Shown here piece by piece: positions 1-9,046 of a DNA stretch of 64,000 nt. Each line of letters begins with the position of its first letter. Position 1 is the stretch's first letter. Position numbers and translations under genes: made by a program. The stretch is from DASRAA01 sp963814165 (GTDB lineage Bacteria; Acidobacteriota; Terriglobia; Terriglobales; Acidobacteriaceae): the NCBI GenBank assembly GCA_963814165.1, contig CAWFBW010000021.1, forward strand, positions 248,001 to 312,000, in the 5' to 3' direction. The notes beneath the pieces were generated by a model. The model was not told the DNA's origin. It saw nothing but the letters and a program-made list of their open reading frames with translations, and made no database searches.

Positions 1-798
1 TGAGCCTGGGACGCCGACACATCAATGTTGGTGGTGCAGTTGTTGGTGAGGGCGTTGTACCATTCCGGGGTGTTGTGCAGCTCGTTCACGCGCTCGAGGT
101 AATCCAGAAAAATCTGCCTCGCCAGCGCAGGCGGCACCGTGGTGCGGAAAATGTACACCTCTTCGTCTTTGCGGAAGTTGGTGCGCAGACGGACCACGTC
201 GCGCTCGTCGGAAACGATGTAGATGAGTTCGTACTGGCGGAAGAAGCCGCGAACAGCCGAGTAGGTTTGACCGACGACGTCGCGGGTTTCAATGGACATC
301 GGCACGTGGCCCTGAGGTCCGAAATCGAAGCTGACGATGGGATGAGCGATCAGCGTGGGCCCCCACCATGTAATGAAGAGATCGATGCCGCTCAGGTTGG
401 CTAGGTCGTAGGAGCGGGTTTCCCACTGGCAGGTGTAGTCGTGCGACGTGACGTAGCTACAGTTGCGAACGTTGTGAATCGTGATGTGGTCGCCGTTGAT
501 TTCGGCATGACGCGGTTTGGGCGTCGTCGGCTTGCCAGTCGCGATGGTTCAAGGGCTTGAGCGTGAACCACCACATGGCAACCAAGACAAAACCGGCGAA
601 GGCAACGACCAGTCCCAAGTGAGCGCGGCGGAGGAGACCATGGCCGCCAGCGCAACGATCAGGTACACGATGGCAGCGGGTGCACGCAGCGCGGGGAAAC
701 GGCGAATCAAAAAAGAGCGCGGCAGCGGACCAGAAGGTCAACAGAAGCGCGATGAGGATCAGAGAAGCCAAACACGATACGACGGAGCCAGAGCAAAT
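1..798 (-). CDS. DUF4105 (Lnb N-terminal periplasmic domain) membrane protein, partial and frameshifted
   Basis: An N-terminal hydrophobic stretch (SLILIALLLTFW) and a second one (VVAFAGFVLVAMWWFTL) are followed by a DUF4105-type domain: DLANLSGIDLFITWWGP, then IAHPIVSFDF, VRGFFRQYELIYIVSDERD and NALTNNCTTNID. The family's exact role is unknown; it is a membrane-anchored periplasmic domain related to thiol-protease-like folds. The protein runs off the left edge. Reading needs a frame change near 517-520 (an extra base in a G run) and at least two compensating changes between about 630 and 705. The start is uncertain: an ATT at 796-798 lies 5 nt after a GAAAGGA ribosome site, otherwise a TTG at 771. 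Family call is firm; intactness is not. Confidence 0.7.
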
Positions 799-882
799 GG
801 CAGTCCTTTCGGAGAGACACAGAATCAGGGTAACGGTATTAGAACAGATTGAGGCTGGAAAACGAAGGAGCTGAGGGTATTC

Positions 883-959
883 TGGCGCGCCCGGAGAGAT
901 TCGAACTCCCGACCTATTGCTCCGGAGGCAATCGCTCTATCCAGCTGAGCTACGGGCGC
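883..959 (-). tRNA. tRNA-Arg (anticodon CCG)
   Basis: A complete cloverleaf is readable on the minus strand. The acceptor stem is GCGCCCG pairing with CGGGCGC, the anticodon stem is ATTGC/GCAAT around loop CTCCGGA with anticodon CCG, and the T loop contains GTTCGAATC. CCA is encoded at 883-885. It closely resembles the known bacterial tRNA-Arg(CCG) sequence. A TATAAT box at 971-976 sits just upstream of the 5' end. A damaged copy of its 5' half and promoter box lies at 1306-1381. Confidence 0.95.
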
Positions 960-970
960 GTCTGGTGAAA

Positions 971-976
971 ATTATA
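971..976 (-). promoter_or_regulatory. -10 box of tRNA-Arg
   Basis: A perfect TATAAT on the minus strand lies 11 nt before the mature 5' end of the tRNA. No good -35 hexamer is visible at the usual distance. The same box, with its flank down to the tRNA, is repeated at 1376-1381. Confidence 0.6.
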
Positions 977-990
977 CACGCGGGCAGTAC

Positions 991-1287
991 CTAGTCATTA
1001 GTTGCGTGTTGGCTGGTTGCGTGTTGGCTACTGGCGGACCGTTCAGTATCGGCGAGGAGTCGGCGTAATTCGTCGCGGCCGCGCCCTGTTTTGAAGTGGC
1101 GTTCCCGCTGCATGGCCTCCGATCGAGTCGCAACTATTTCCGAATAGACAAGTTGCCAGGGAATGCCATGCCGGGTTGATTGACTTAGACCCGAATTGTG
1201 CTGCGTGAGACGCTCGGCAAGGTTCGACGTCTGGCCCGTGTAGTACCGGTTGAGCTTCTCGCTGAAGAGAACGTACACGAAGAACAT
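991..1287 (-). CDS. Single-domain GIY-YIG nuclease family protein
   Basis: The 98-residue protein starts MFFVYVLFSEKLNRYYTGQT, giving the GIY-YIG core as VYVL and YYTG, followed by the conserved N/R region (AERLTQHNSG) and the catalytic-type Glu in SEAMQRERHFKTGRGR. Size and order match stand-alone GIY-YIG (YhbQ/UPF0213-like) proteins, whose substrates are mostly unknown. The C-terminal tail SSQHATSQHATND comes from a short tandem repeat and is probably not conserved. The gene sits between an intact tRNA-Arg and a broken copy of its 5' half. With the duplicated -10 box upstream, it could be transcribed from a copied tRNA promoter. Confidence 0.85.
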   Translation of the reverse strand: MFFVYVLFSEKLNRYYTGQTSNLAERLTQHNSGLSQSTRHGIPWQLVYSEIVATRSEAMQRERHFKTGRGRDELRRLLADTERSASSQHATSQHATND

Positions 1288-1305
1288 TGCGGCACGCGTA
1301 GAATG

Positions 1306-1381
1306 CCGACCGATTGCTCCGGAGGGTCGCCGCGGCGACCTCTATCCAGCTGAGCTACGGGCGCGTCTGGTGAAAATTATA
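1306..1381 (-). pseudogene. Broken partial copy of tRNA-Arg with its -10 box
   Basis: The bases from 1341 to 1381 match 936-976 of the tRNA-Arg region exactly or nearly so, covering the TATAAT box (1376-1381), the acceptor 5' strand and the D arm. The anticodon 5' strand is replaced by a perfect 16-bp palindrome at 1325-1340. Beyond it a diverged match to the anticodon loop and 3' stem runs to about 1306. No T arm or acceptor 3' strand follows, so no functional tRNA can form. Confidence 0.75.
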
Positions 1382-1521
1382 CATGGGGCGTTGGTTGCAG
1401 GGTCTGCTTCGGCAACCGTCAGGCATCGAATGTGTCAGCCCCGACTACTGTCGAGTCCAGCGTTTGACGTGCTCTACATGCGCGACGGTAAATTGCAAGA
1501 TGTGCGCGCCGGGCATGTCTG

Positions 1522-1767
1522 GGGGCGCAAGGGCTTGAACCAGCCCGCGACATTGCCGCGATCACGGTAAATCGCTGGACGCACGGCTACGCGTACGAAT
1601 ATACGACGTTGTGGGACCCGCAGTTTAATCCCAATGAGCGGCCCTGTGTGATCGGCAGGCAACCGTTCGGAAGAATCACCATTGCGAATTCCGACGCGGG
1701 CGCAAAGGCATACACGAACGGGGCCATTGATCAGGCATGGCGAGCGGTGGGCGAAATCAAAAGTTAG
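1522..1767 (+). pseudogene. 3' remnant of an FAD/NAD(P)-dependent oxidoreductase gene
   Basis: An open frame without its own start reads GLEPARDIAAITVNRW, then HGYAYEY, PCVIGRQPFGRITIANSDAG and IDQAWRAVGEIKS before TAG at 1765-1767. I recognise this as the C-terminus of the flavin amine-oxidase-like oxidoreductases often found in Acidobacteria; that assignment is from memory of the family. No upstream part exists in the window: the sequence before about 1510 does not continue the protein and leads into the broken tRNA copy. It looks like the stump of a gene removed by the rearrangement that placed the GIY-YIG gene here. Confidence 0.6.
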
Positions 1768-1780
1768 TTAGCGGTCGCCG

Positions 1781-3908
1781 CTACGCATTCAGAATAGGCA
1801 GTTTGCGGATGCGCTTCTTTGTGGCCGCAAAGATCGCATTGCACAGCGCCGGAGCGAGCGGCGGCACCGGAGGCTCCCCGATGCCTTTAGGTGTTTGATG
1901 GCTCGGCATAAAATAGCCCTCGATCACCGGTACTTCGTTGTTGCGCAGAATTGGGTAGGTGTTGAAGTTGGACTGCTGCACCTGACCATGCTCAATGGTA
2001 ATCTGTCCGCGCAATGCGGCGGATAAGCCGAAGATCACGGCGCTGTGGAGCTGCTGTTCGAGAATGTTGGGGTTGATGACCTGTCCGCAATCGACGGCGA
2101 CAACGACGCGCTCTACGTGTGGGTCGCCGTCCTTAATAGTGATTTCGACGACCTCGGCGGCATAAGTTCCGAAGCAACCGTAGGCAGCAAGGCCGCGAAA
2201 ACGGCCAGCGGATAACGGTTTGTCCCATTCGGATTTCTCGGCCGCCAGTTGCAGCACGCCGCGCAGACGGGCGGTCTGCCACTTGGTTTCGAAGTAGGTA
2301 ATTTCCTTGTCTTCGGGGAGTAGGCGTAGGCGATATTCCAGCGGATCTTTGCCTGCGGCATGAGCGAGTTCGTCAATAAAGCTCTCGTTGGCGAAGGCCA
2401 CCTGTGCGGCGTACACCGAGCGCAACCATCCGAGCGGAACCGCGCACTGCGGCGCAATGTACTCGTTGCTAAGGTTGGGGACGGGATAGAGGAACGCAGC
2501 CTCGTCTTTCAGATCAGGGTCGATTCCGCCTTCGATCGGATATCCCTTCTGGCCTGAGATGGAAGGCGAAATCAGCCGATGGACATACGCGGCGGGAAGT
2601 CCGTGCTCGTCGAATACGGCACTGACTGCGTGGACACTGGGCGGACGATAAGTAGAGAAAGACATGTCGTCTTCGCGTGTCCACATGACTTTTACAGGAG
2701 CGTTAATCGCCTTGGATACCAGTGCAGCTTCCACCGCGTAATCGTGTTCGAGACGACGGCCGAAGCCTCCGCCCATTAACGTCACGTTCACATGAACGTC
2801 TTCGGGCTTGAGTCCCACGGCGCTGGCCACCGAGTCGCGCACGTCCTGGGGCACCTGCGTTGGCGCCCAGATTTCACACGTCGAGCCCAGATAGTGGGCG
2901 AAGCAGTTCTCCGGCTCCATGGGGGCGTGCGCCAGCATGGGGGTTTCATAAACGGCTTCGAGACGACGACCTTTGGCAGCACCCACGTCACCGGTAGACT
3001 GCAAAGAGACGCCCTTGTCGTTCGCGGCCTTCCGTAACACGTCAAAGACGGCAGCAGTGTCGAGGTCTTTGTTGGGGACCATCGTCCCACGTAACCTTGA
3101 GCGCCTTGCGGCCCTGCATGGCAGCGAAGACGGAGTCAGCGGCAACCGCAACCACGTAGTCACCGACTCTCGCTATGTTCACCACGCCCGAAACCCTGCG
3201 TGCCTCGCTGTCGTCAAAGCCGGCTACTTTGCCTCCGAGTACGGGGCAGCGCGAGAGAAACGCATACTTCATTCCGGGAACGCGAAAGTCTATGCCGTAC
3301 TCAGCAGTGCCATTCGTCTTGGAAGGCGTATCCAGGCGCGGAGTCGGCGTGCCAATCAACTTGTACTCGGATGGATTCTTGAGCTTCGGCTCCTTGGGAA
3401 CGGGCAGTTTTGCTGCACGCTCTACCAGGTCCCCATATGACTCGCGTCGGTTCGAGGCCGGATGCAACACAAATCCCTTGTCGGTCGTGCATGCTGCGGC
3501 AGATACACTCCACTTCTGCGCGGCGGCAGCGACCAGCATTTCGCGCGCCGCAGCTCCGGCCTGCCGCATCGGGTCCCAGGTGGTGCGAACGCTGGCGCTG
3601 CCACCCGTGGTCTGGTCGCCGAAAAGCGTACTCGCGCCCGCCTGCTCGACGACGATGTCGTTCCAGTTAGCATCGAGTTCTTCCGCAAGAATCATCGGCA
3701 ACGAGGTTCGTACGCCCTGACCCATTTCCGAGCGCGCGACAACGATGGTGATTTTTCCATCAGTCGCAATGTGGAGATAGGCATTAGGCGCAAACCCGCG
3801 CTCACTCGATGGACGAGGCCGACCATGCGGCCAGTAGAAGGCCACGACCAGCCCCGTACCGGCGACTGCTCCACCAACAAGAAACTGGCGACGGGAGATG
3901 GGACTCAT
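1781..3908 (-). CDS. Molybdopterin-binding subunit of a xanthine dehydrogenase/isoquinoline oxidoreductase-family enzyme (frameshifted)
   Basis: This is the large subunit of a periplasmic molybdenum hydroxylase that oxidises aldehydes or N-heterocycles; the substrate is not predictable. The N-terminus (MSPISRRQFLVGGAVAG) is a twin-arginine signal, which fits IorB-type enzymes. Cofactor motifs are GGGFGRRLEHD and, near the C-terminus, KGIGEPPVPPLAP containing the catalytic-type Glu. The reading frame breaks in a four-G run at 3074-3077: removing one base joins KVTWDDGP to NKDLDTAAVF. Its ATG overlaps the stop of the iron-sulfur subunit (ATGA), so both are one operon. The frameshift is more likely an assembly indel than decay, because both halves are well conserved. 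Confidence 0.85.
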
Positions 3909-4375
3909 TGTCCACTTCCAGTGGGTGCTGAAGCGCGCGCCACTGCGCGGCGAATGCGATGATATGTTCCACAGCGACAAAGATTGCCGCTCATGGCCTG
4001 CAGTATTTCCTGCTCGGATGGATGCGGCGTCTTGGCCAGGAGCGCGGCAGCCTGCATGATCTGGCCAGACTGGCAGTAGCCGCACTGGGGTACGTCTTCG
4101 ACGATCCAGGCCTGCTGCACGGGATGCGTGCCCGTCTGCGACAGGCCTTCGATAGTCGTGATGGCTTTCTCCGCCACCGCCGAAACCGGAGTGATGCACG
4201 AGCGCGCAGCTTCGCCGTTGATATGGACGGTACAAGAGCCGCAGATCCCGGCGCCGCAACCGTACTTGGTGCCAGTGAGTTCCAGGGTGTCGCGGATTAC
4301 CCAGAGCAACGGCGTGTCGTCCGCGATGTTTACTTTGCGTTCAGTTCCATTGATGCGCAACGTGATTTCGGACAT
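3905..4375 (-). CDS. [2Fe-2S] subunit of the molybdenum hydroxylase
   Basis: The 156-residue protein carries two [2Fe-2S] cluster motifs: the plant-ferredoxin-type GCGAGICGSC in the first half, and PQCGYCQSGQ followed by SGNLCRCGTYHRI in the helical second half. It transfers electrons from the molybdenum centre of the downstream subunit to an external acceptor, probably a cytochrome c. I chose the ATG at 4375 (MSEITLRING), where the family begins. The stop overlaps the start of the large-subunit gene by ATGA. No FAD subunit is encoded nearby, as in IorAB-type two-subunit enzymes. Confidence 0.92.
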   Translation of the reverse strand: MSEITLRINGTERKVNIADDTPLLWVIRDTLELTGTKYGCGAGICGSCTVHINGEAARSCITPVSAVAEKAITTIEGLSQTGTHPVQQAWIVEDVPQCGYCQSGQIMQAAALLAKTPHPSEQEILQAMSGNLCRCGTYHRIRRAVARASAPTGSGQ

Positions 4376-4625
4376 CAAGACCTCAGTCGGCGAATTTCCG
4401 CGCAATCACTTAAAGCGCGGCGGTGGGGCGCGGACCTTTGGCACCTGATGGTAAAGGAAAGTGTGGGAAAGGCAAGAGAGCGCTCCGTTCGCCGCCCCGG
4501 AAAGAATAAGTCGAGATCGCATCGTCTAGATGCAAACCGCTTCCGTACCCGCCCGCGCCAATTGCAATAATATGGAACGGTATCGCCGTCGGATAGAAGC
4601 GAATTCTGTTACAAGGAGATGTTTG

Positions 4626-5144
4626 ATGAGTAACGAGATACAAACCTTTCTAAATACTTGGGATGAAGAATCTAAAAACACTGTGGCGTTGCTGAAGGCG
4701 CTGCCTGCGGGACAATATGACTTCCGCCCGGATGCCGGAGGCCGCTCAGTTGGCGAGTTGGCGTGGCATCTGGCAGAGATCGACGCCTACACGGGTTTCG
4801 GTCTGGAGCGTGGAGCATTTGAGATGAGCGTCAAGCCGCCGGGAATCGAGCGACCGAAGACGATGGCAGAGCTTGCCAGCGGGTATGAGCGTATTCACAA
4901 AGATGCGATGAGCAAAGTCGCAAAGTTGAAGCCGGCCGACCTGGACCGTAAGTTGCGCTTCTTCACCGGCGAAGAACTACCCATTCGCCAGATCCTGTGG
5001 GCGGCACTGCTGCATCATCACATTCACCATCGCGGACAGCTTTCTGTGCTCTGCCGCTTGGCTGGCGGCGTTGCTCCAGCGCCGTACGGTCCGAATCGCG
5101 AACAGATGGCGGCACTGCGAGAGAAAATGGCTGCCAAAGGCTGA
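4626..5144 (+). CDS. DinB family protein
   Basis: The 172-residue protein has the DinB/YfiT four-helix metal-binding fold. A first His lies in GELAWHLAEIDAY, and the later cluster LLHHHIHHRGQLSVLCRL supplies the other metal ligands. Members include thiol-dependent S-transferases and many proteins of unknown activity. The ATG at 4626 follows a strong AAGGAG ribosome site. It is divergent from the molybdenum hydroxylase operon across 250 nt in which I see no clear operator. Confidence 0.88.
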   Translation: MSNEIQTFLNTWDEESKNTVALLKALPAGQYDFRPDAGGRSVGELAWHLAEIDAYTGFGLERGAFEMSVKPPGIERPKTMAELASGYERIHKDAMSKVAKLKPADLDRKLRFFTGEELPIRQILWAALLHHHIHHRGQLSVLCRLAGGVAPAPYGPNREQMAALREKMAAKG

Positions 5145-5278
5145 GAAGCACGCACCTCGTGATCGAAACATGGCATGTTTCCTGATGGCCCCGTCTCCTT
5201 CCGGCAGGGCCTCACTTTTCCTCGTGTGCTGGCATACTATGGATTTTGACAAGGGGCATTGCTCCGCTGGAGGCAATC

Positions 5279-6244
5279 ATGAAGGCAATTCGTGTGCATG
5301 AATTTGGCGGACCCGAGGTGTTGAAGGTGGAGGAGGTTCCGGACCTGCAGCCCGGACCTGGCCAGGTGGTGGTGCGGGTACGTGCCGTGGGCGTAAATCC
5401 AGTGGAGAGCTACATTCGCACCGGAACATACGCGATTAAGCCCGCGCTTCCTTACACGCCCGGCGCCGATGCTGCCGGCGTTGTCGATGCGGTCGGCAAG
5501 GGCGTGAACAGCCTGAAGCCCGGCGTTCGCGTGTACACGTCAGGCTCGCTGAGCGGTACCTACGCCGAGCAAACGCTTTGTACTGAGGCGCAGGTGCATC
5601 CACTTCCTGCGAACGTGACGTTCGAGCAGGGCGCAGCGATGGGCGTGGCGTATGGAACGGCGTATCGTGCTCTCATCGTGCGCGGTGGCGCAAAGCCCGG
5701 CGAGACAGTGTTGATCCATGGCGCAAGCGGAGGAGTGGGAACTGCAGCCTTGCAACTGGCCCGAGCCGCCAAGCTGCTGGTGATGGGCACTGCAGGGACA
5801 GATGCCGGACTGCACCTGGTCAAAGAGCAAGGTGCGCAGCATGCGATGAACCATTCGAGCGAAGGCTACCTCGACGAACTGATGACACTCACGGGAGGAC
5901 GTGGCTTCGACCTCATTATCGAGATGCTGGCCAACAAGAACCTATCGAATGACCTCAGCCTGCTGGCGAAAAAAGGCCGGGTCGTGGTGGTCGGCAATCG
6001 AGGAACGATCGAAATTAATCCGCGGGACTTGATGTCGCGTGAGGCGGATATTCGCGGGATGATCCTGTTTGGCGCGTCGGAGCAGGAATCGCGAGAGATG
6101 CACGCCGCACTCGGAGCCGGGCTGGAGAATGGCACGTTGCGTCCGGTGATCGCGCAGAAGATTCCGTTGGCGGAAGCGGGACGCGCGCACGAAGAGATCA
6201 TGAAGGCGAACGGTGCGTTGGGGAAGATTGTGCTGGTGGCGTGA
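5279..6244 (+). CDS. Zinc-free quinone oxidoreductase (MDR superfamily)
   Basis: The protein matches NADPH:quinone reductases (QorA/zeta-crystallin type): a GroES-like N-terminal domain starting MKAIRVHEFGGPEVLKVEEV, then a Rossmann domain with the nucleotide-binding motif HGASGGVGTAALQLAR. The cysteines that bind catalytic zinc in alcohol dehydrogenases are absent. It probably reduces quinones or other enones in the cytoplasm with NADPH. The ATG at 5279 is preceded by GGAGGC and begins at the family's usual N-terminus. Length (321 aa) is normal. It appears to be a single-gene unit. Confidence 0.9.
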   Translation: MKAIRVHEFGGPEVLKVEEVPDLQPGPGQVVVRVRAVGVNPVESYIRTGTYAIKPALPYTPGADAAGVVDAVGKGVNSLKPGVRVYTSGSLSGTYAEQTLCTEAQVHPLPANVTFEQGAAMGVAYGTAYRALIVRGGAKPGETVLIHGASGGVGTAALQLARAAKLLVMGTAGTDAGLHLVKEQGAQHAMNHSSEGYLDELMTLTGGRGFDLIIEMLANKNLSNDLSLLAKKGRVVVVGNRGTIEINPRDLMSREADIRGMILFGASEQESREMHAALGAGLENGTLRPVIAQKIPLAEAGRAHEEIMKANGALGKIVLVA

Positions 6245-6323
6245 AAGTAGTGGCTGGTGAGCACCCGGGTTCGGCAGGGCAAGTTCGAACGCTGGCCGAC
6301 GTTATCAAACATACAATCGAGAT

Positions 6324-7259
6324 ATGTGCCGGGTGAATTCAGCGTGTCTGCTGCAAGCGGCTGGGTGGTTGCTGTTTCTCGCCGCAGCGTGTAGCCCAGC
6401 ATGGACGCAGCAATTTGTAGCGAACCCCGGGCTTCAGCACGCGGCAGCCCGCGCCATGGCGGGAAGGTCGGGCACAGCGGTGGTTATCGAAGTAGCGACG
6501 GGCAAGGTGCTCGCGGCATATCATCCCGAAGCAGCGGCGCGTCGCGTTGCACTGCCGGGTTCGGCAATCAAGCCGTTCACGCTGCTGGCGCTGCTGGAGT
6601 CAGGCAAGGTTGACGCTCAAACAACCCTGATGTGCAAACGGCCGCTGACCGTTGCAGGACATAAGCTCGACTGCACCCATCCCGACATGAAGCAACCGCT
6701 TGATACGGCCACCGCACTGGCGTACTCGTGCAACACATACTTCACCAGCATGGCGACCCGCCTGACGCCGGCAGTGTTGCGCAGCAGTTTCTTGAACGAT
6801 GGATTCGGCTCGCCAAGCGGCCTCGTACCGCATGAAGCGGCGGGCACCGTGGCGCTGGCGAATACACAGGCCGAGTTGCAGCTGCAAGCCATTGGCGAGT
6901 GGGGCGTTCGGGTGACTCCGTTGGAATTACTGCGTGGCTACCAGCGCATGGCCCAACTCTCTCAGCAACACGATGCCAAGTGGGCGCTGTTGTTCGATGG
7001 GATGGAGGGCTCGGTGTCCTACGGAATGGGACACCTGGCCCAGCCGGAAACAAACATGAAAGTCGCGGGCAAGACCGGGACTTCGCTGGTGGAAGAAGGG
7101 GCATGGCGGCACGGTTGGTTTGCCGGCTATACCCCGGTCGACAAACCCGAGATCGCGCTGGTGGTTTTCCTGGAAAAGGGGCATGGGCCAACCGATGCCG
7201 CGAGTGTGGCGCGGGAAATCTTCGCCGCCTACGCGACCAGCCGAGGAGCCGACCGATGA
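6324..7259 (+). CDS. Penicillin-binding-protein-like transpeptidase domain protein
   Basis: A signal peptide (GWLLFLAAACSPAWTQ) leads into a serine transpeptidase/class D beta-lactamase-like domain of about 280 residues. All three motifs are present: the nucleophile SxxK as GSAIKPF, SxN as YSCNTYF, and KTG as AGKTGTSL. It lacks the N-terminal dimerisation domain of class B PBPs, so it may be a D,D-endopeptidase, a beta-lactamase-like protein or a partner of the nearby alpha-2-macroglobulin. Its TGA overlaps the ATG of the SpoIID-domain gene (ATGA), implying translational coupling and a shared function in the periplasm. Confidence 0.8.
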   Translation: MCRVNSACLLQAAGWLLFLAAACSPAWTQQFVANPGLQHAAARAMAGRSGTAVVIEVATGKVLAAYHPEAAARRVALPGSAIKPFTLLALLESGKVDAQTTLMCKRPLTVAGHKLDCTHPDMKQPLDTATALAYSCNTYFTSMATRLTPAVLRSSFLNDGFGSPSGLVPHEAAGTVALANTQAELQLQAIGEWGVRVTPLELLRGYQRMAQLSQQHDAKWALLFDGMEGSVSYGMGHLAQPETNMKVAGKTGTSLVEEGAWRHGWFAGYTPVDKPEIALVVFLEKGHGPTDAASVAREIFAAYATSRGADR

Positions 7260-9013
7260 GGCGCAGCACTGTTCTGCTGGCGGCGTTACTCGTGGTGTGG
7301 ACAGACGGAGCACAGACACAGCGGAACGGAGCGGCGAGCGGCTTTCCGACGATAGTTCGCGTGCGGCTGTGGTATCTGCATCCTGCTGCGAAGTTGAAAA
7401 TCACTGCCGCCCCCGGAACGGCGAAGTACCGCAAGTGCGCAAAGTGCGCGGAGAGTGCTCTGACCGCGTTGATGGTTAGCGCCGTAGGATCGCTAATCCA
7501 GATTGACGACGACAAGTCGAAGACGTCGGCACTGCACGTCAACGGCGTCTACCAACTGTCGCCCCCAAACGCGCCTCCGCTAACGGCCGACTTCCCAATT
7601 GACTTGCGAGCCGACAATGGAAAATTGCTGGTCACGGCCTGGATGCCGATGGATGAATACATCGCGGGAGTTCTAGCGGGCGAGACCGGCAACTTCAAAT
7701 CTGACGAAACCCTGAAAGCGATGGCGGTGACGGCCCGCACCTACGCGCTGCACTTCGGAGCACGGCATGCGATCGATGGCTTTGACTTCTGCGACTCCAC
7801 GCACTGCCAGAACCTGCGACTCAGCGATGTGACCCCGCGACTGCGGAAGATCGTCGAATCCACGGCAGCCGAGGTGCTTTGGTATGACGGCGAGCCGGCG
7901 GCGACGTATTACCACGCCAACTGCGGCGGCACCACCGAGGACGGGCGCTACATCACGGGCAACGACGAGCAGCGGGCTCCCTACCTGAAGCAGCATTCGG
8001 ACATCTACTGCATACGCAGCAGCAACAACCGTTGGCGCAGCGAAGTCACCAAGGAGCAGTTGCAGCGCGCGTTGGCGACTGAGGGCGTCAACGTTCCGGG
8101 CCATCTAAGGTCCGTAACAGTTGCGCACCGGACAGCCAGCGGGCGGGTCGAGTTTTTGACCGTTACCGGCAGCCGCAGCTTGACCGTACCCGGGCTGACG
8201 TTTCGCTCCGCGGTCGGCCGAAATATCGGATGGGACCGCTTGAAAAGCAACTGGTACGACGTGCGAGTCTCGGGTGACCATATTGTGTTCAACGGTCGCG
8301 GCTCGGGGCATGGAGTCGGCCTGTGCCAGGTCGGCGCCGAGGTAATGGGCGAAGAGGGAAAATCGTATCGCGAAATTCTTAGCTTCTATTATCCCGGCAC
8401 GCGGTTGGGCGTGAGAGCGCAAGGCACGCAGTGGCAGCAGTTGTCGAGCGAAGATGTGGTGCTGTTCACGGAGCGTCCGGAGCGCGATCGTGTGCTATTG
8501 CCGCTGGCGACACGCCTGATGCACGAAGCAGAGGAGAGCACTGGTTTGTTGTACAACGGCGCGGCAAAGCTGAAAGCGTATACAACGGTTGCTGCTTTCC
8601 GCGACGCTACCGGCGAAGCAGGATGGGTCGCGGCGTCCACACGCGGAAGAACCATCCGACTGCAACCCACCGACGTACTGCGTGATGTGGGCACGCTGGA
8701 GAGTACCCTCCGTCACGAATTGCTGCACATGCTGGTGGAGTCGCACGCCAAACCAGGAACGCCACTGTGGTTCCGCGAAGGGCTGGTGCTGTACCTCTCG
8801 CGGCCGGGCGATGCGCCTAAATCCGGAGACCGCTTTGAGAGTGTCGATGCACTGAACAAAGCTCTGCACACCCCTGCGAGCGAGCAGGAGATGCGGCAAG
8901 CCTATGCGGAGGCCGAAGCGCGAGTGACGCGGTTGGTTACTCAAAAAGGACGGGTCGAGGTGATCGGTTGGCTGCAGAATGGAGTGCCGCCAACTGCTGC
9001 GACTGGCAAATGA
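7256..9013 (+). CDS. SpoIID/LytB-domain protein with C-terminal HExxH metallopeptidase-like domain
   Basis: The 585-residue protein has a short signal peptide (TVLLAALLVVWTDGAQ). A SpoIID/LytB domain follows with YIAGVLAGETG, AMAVTARTYAL and GRGSGHGVGLCQVGAEVMG; SpoIID proteins are lytic transglycosylases acting on peptidoglycan. The last 150 residues contain HELLH (codons at 8714-8728) followed 17 residues later by the Glu of WFREGLVLYLS, the HExxH...E arrangement of MA-clan gluzincins. The fusion of a sporulation-type glycan-cleaving domain with a zinc-peptidase-like domain in a non-sporulating Gram-negative is unusual. It overlaps the upstream transpeptidase gene by 4 nt. Confidence 0.82.
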   Translation: MRRSTVLLAALLVVWTDGAQTQRNGAASGFPTIVRVRLWYLHPAAKLKITAAPGTAKYRKCAKCAESALTALMVSAVGSLIQIDDDKSKTSALHVNGVYQLSPPNAPPLTADFPIDLRADNGKLLVTAWMPMDEYIAGVLAGETGNFKSDETLKAMAVTARTYALHFGARHAIDGFDFCDSTHCQNLRLSDVTPRLRKIVESTAAEVLWYDGEPAATYYHANCGGTTEDGRYITGNDEQRAPYLKQHSDIYCIRSSNNRWRSEVTKEQLQRALATEGVNVPGHLRSVTVAHRTASGRVEFLTVTGSRSLTVPGLTFRSAVGRNIGWDRLKSNWYDVRVSGDHIVFNGRGSGHGVGLCQVGAEVMGEEGKSYREILSFYYPGTRLGVRAQGTQWQQLSSEDVVLFTERPERDRVLLPLATRLMHEAEESTGLLYNGAAKLKAYTTVAAFRDATGEAGWVAASTRGRTIRLQPTDVLRDVGTLESTLRHELLHMLVESHAKPGTPLWFREGLVLYLSRPGDAPKSGDRFESVDALNKALHTPASEQEMRQAYAEAEARVTRLVTQKGRVEVIGWLQNGVPPTAATGK

Positions 9014-9046
9014 GAATCCTCTGCTCCCTGACGATTGAGATCTTTC

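Noticed and set aside
6899..7255. Possible longer N-terminus of the SpoIID-domain protein, reaching into the PBP-like gene
   Set aside because: The extension is the shifted frame of the PBP-like gene; the ATG at 7256 starts a signal peptide and gives the ATGA overlap.
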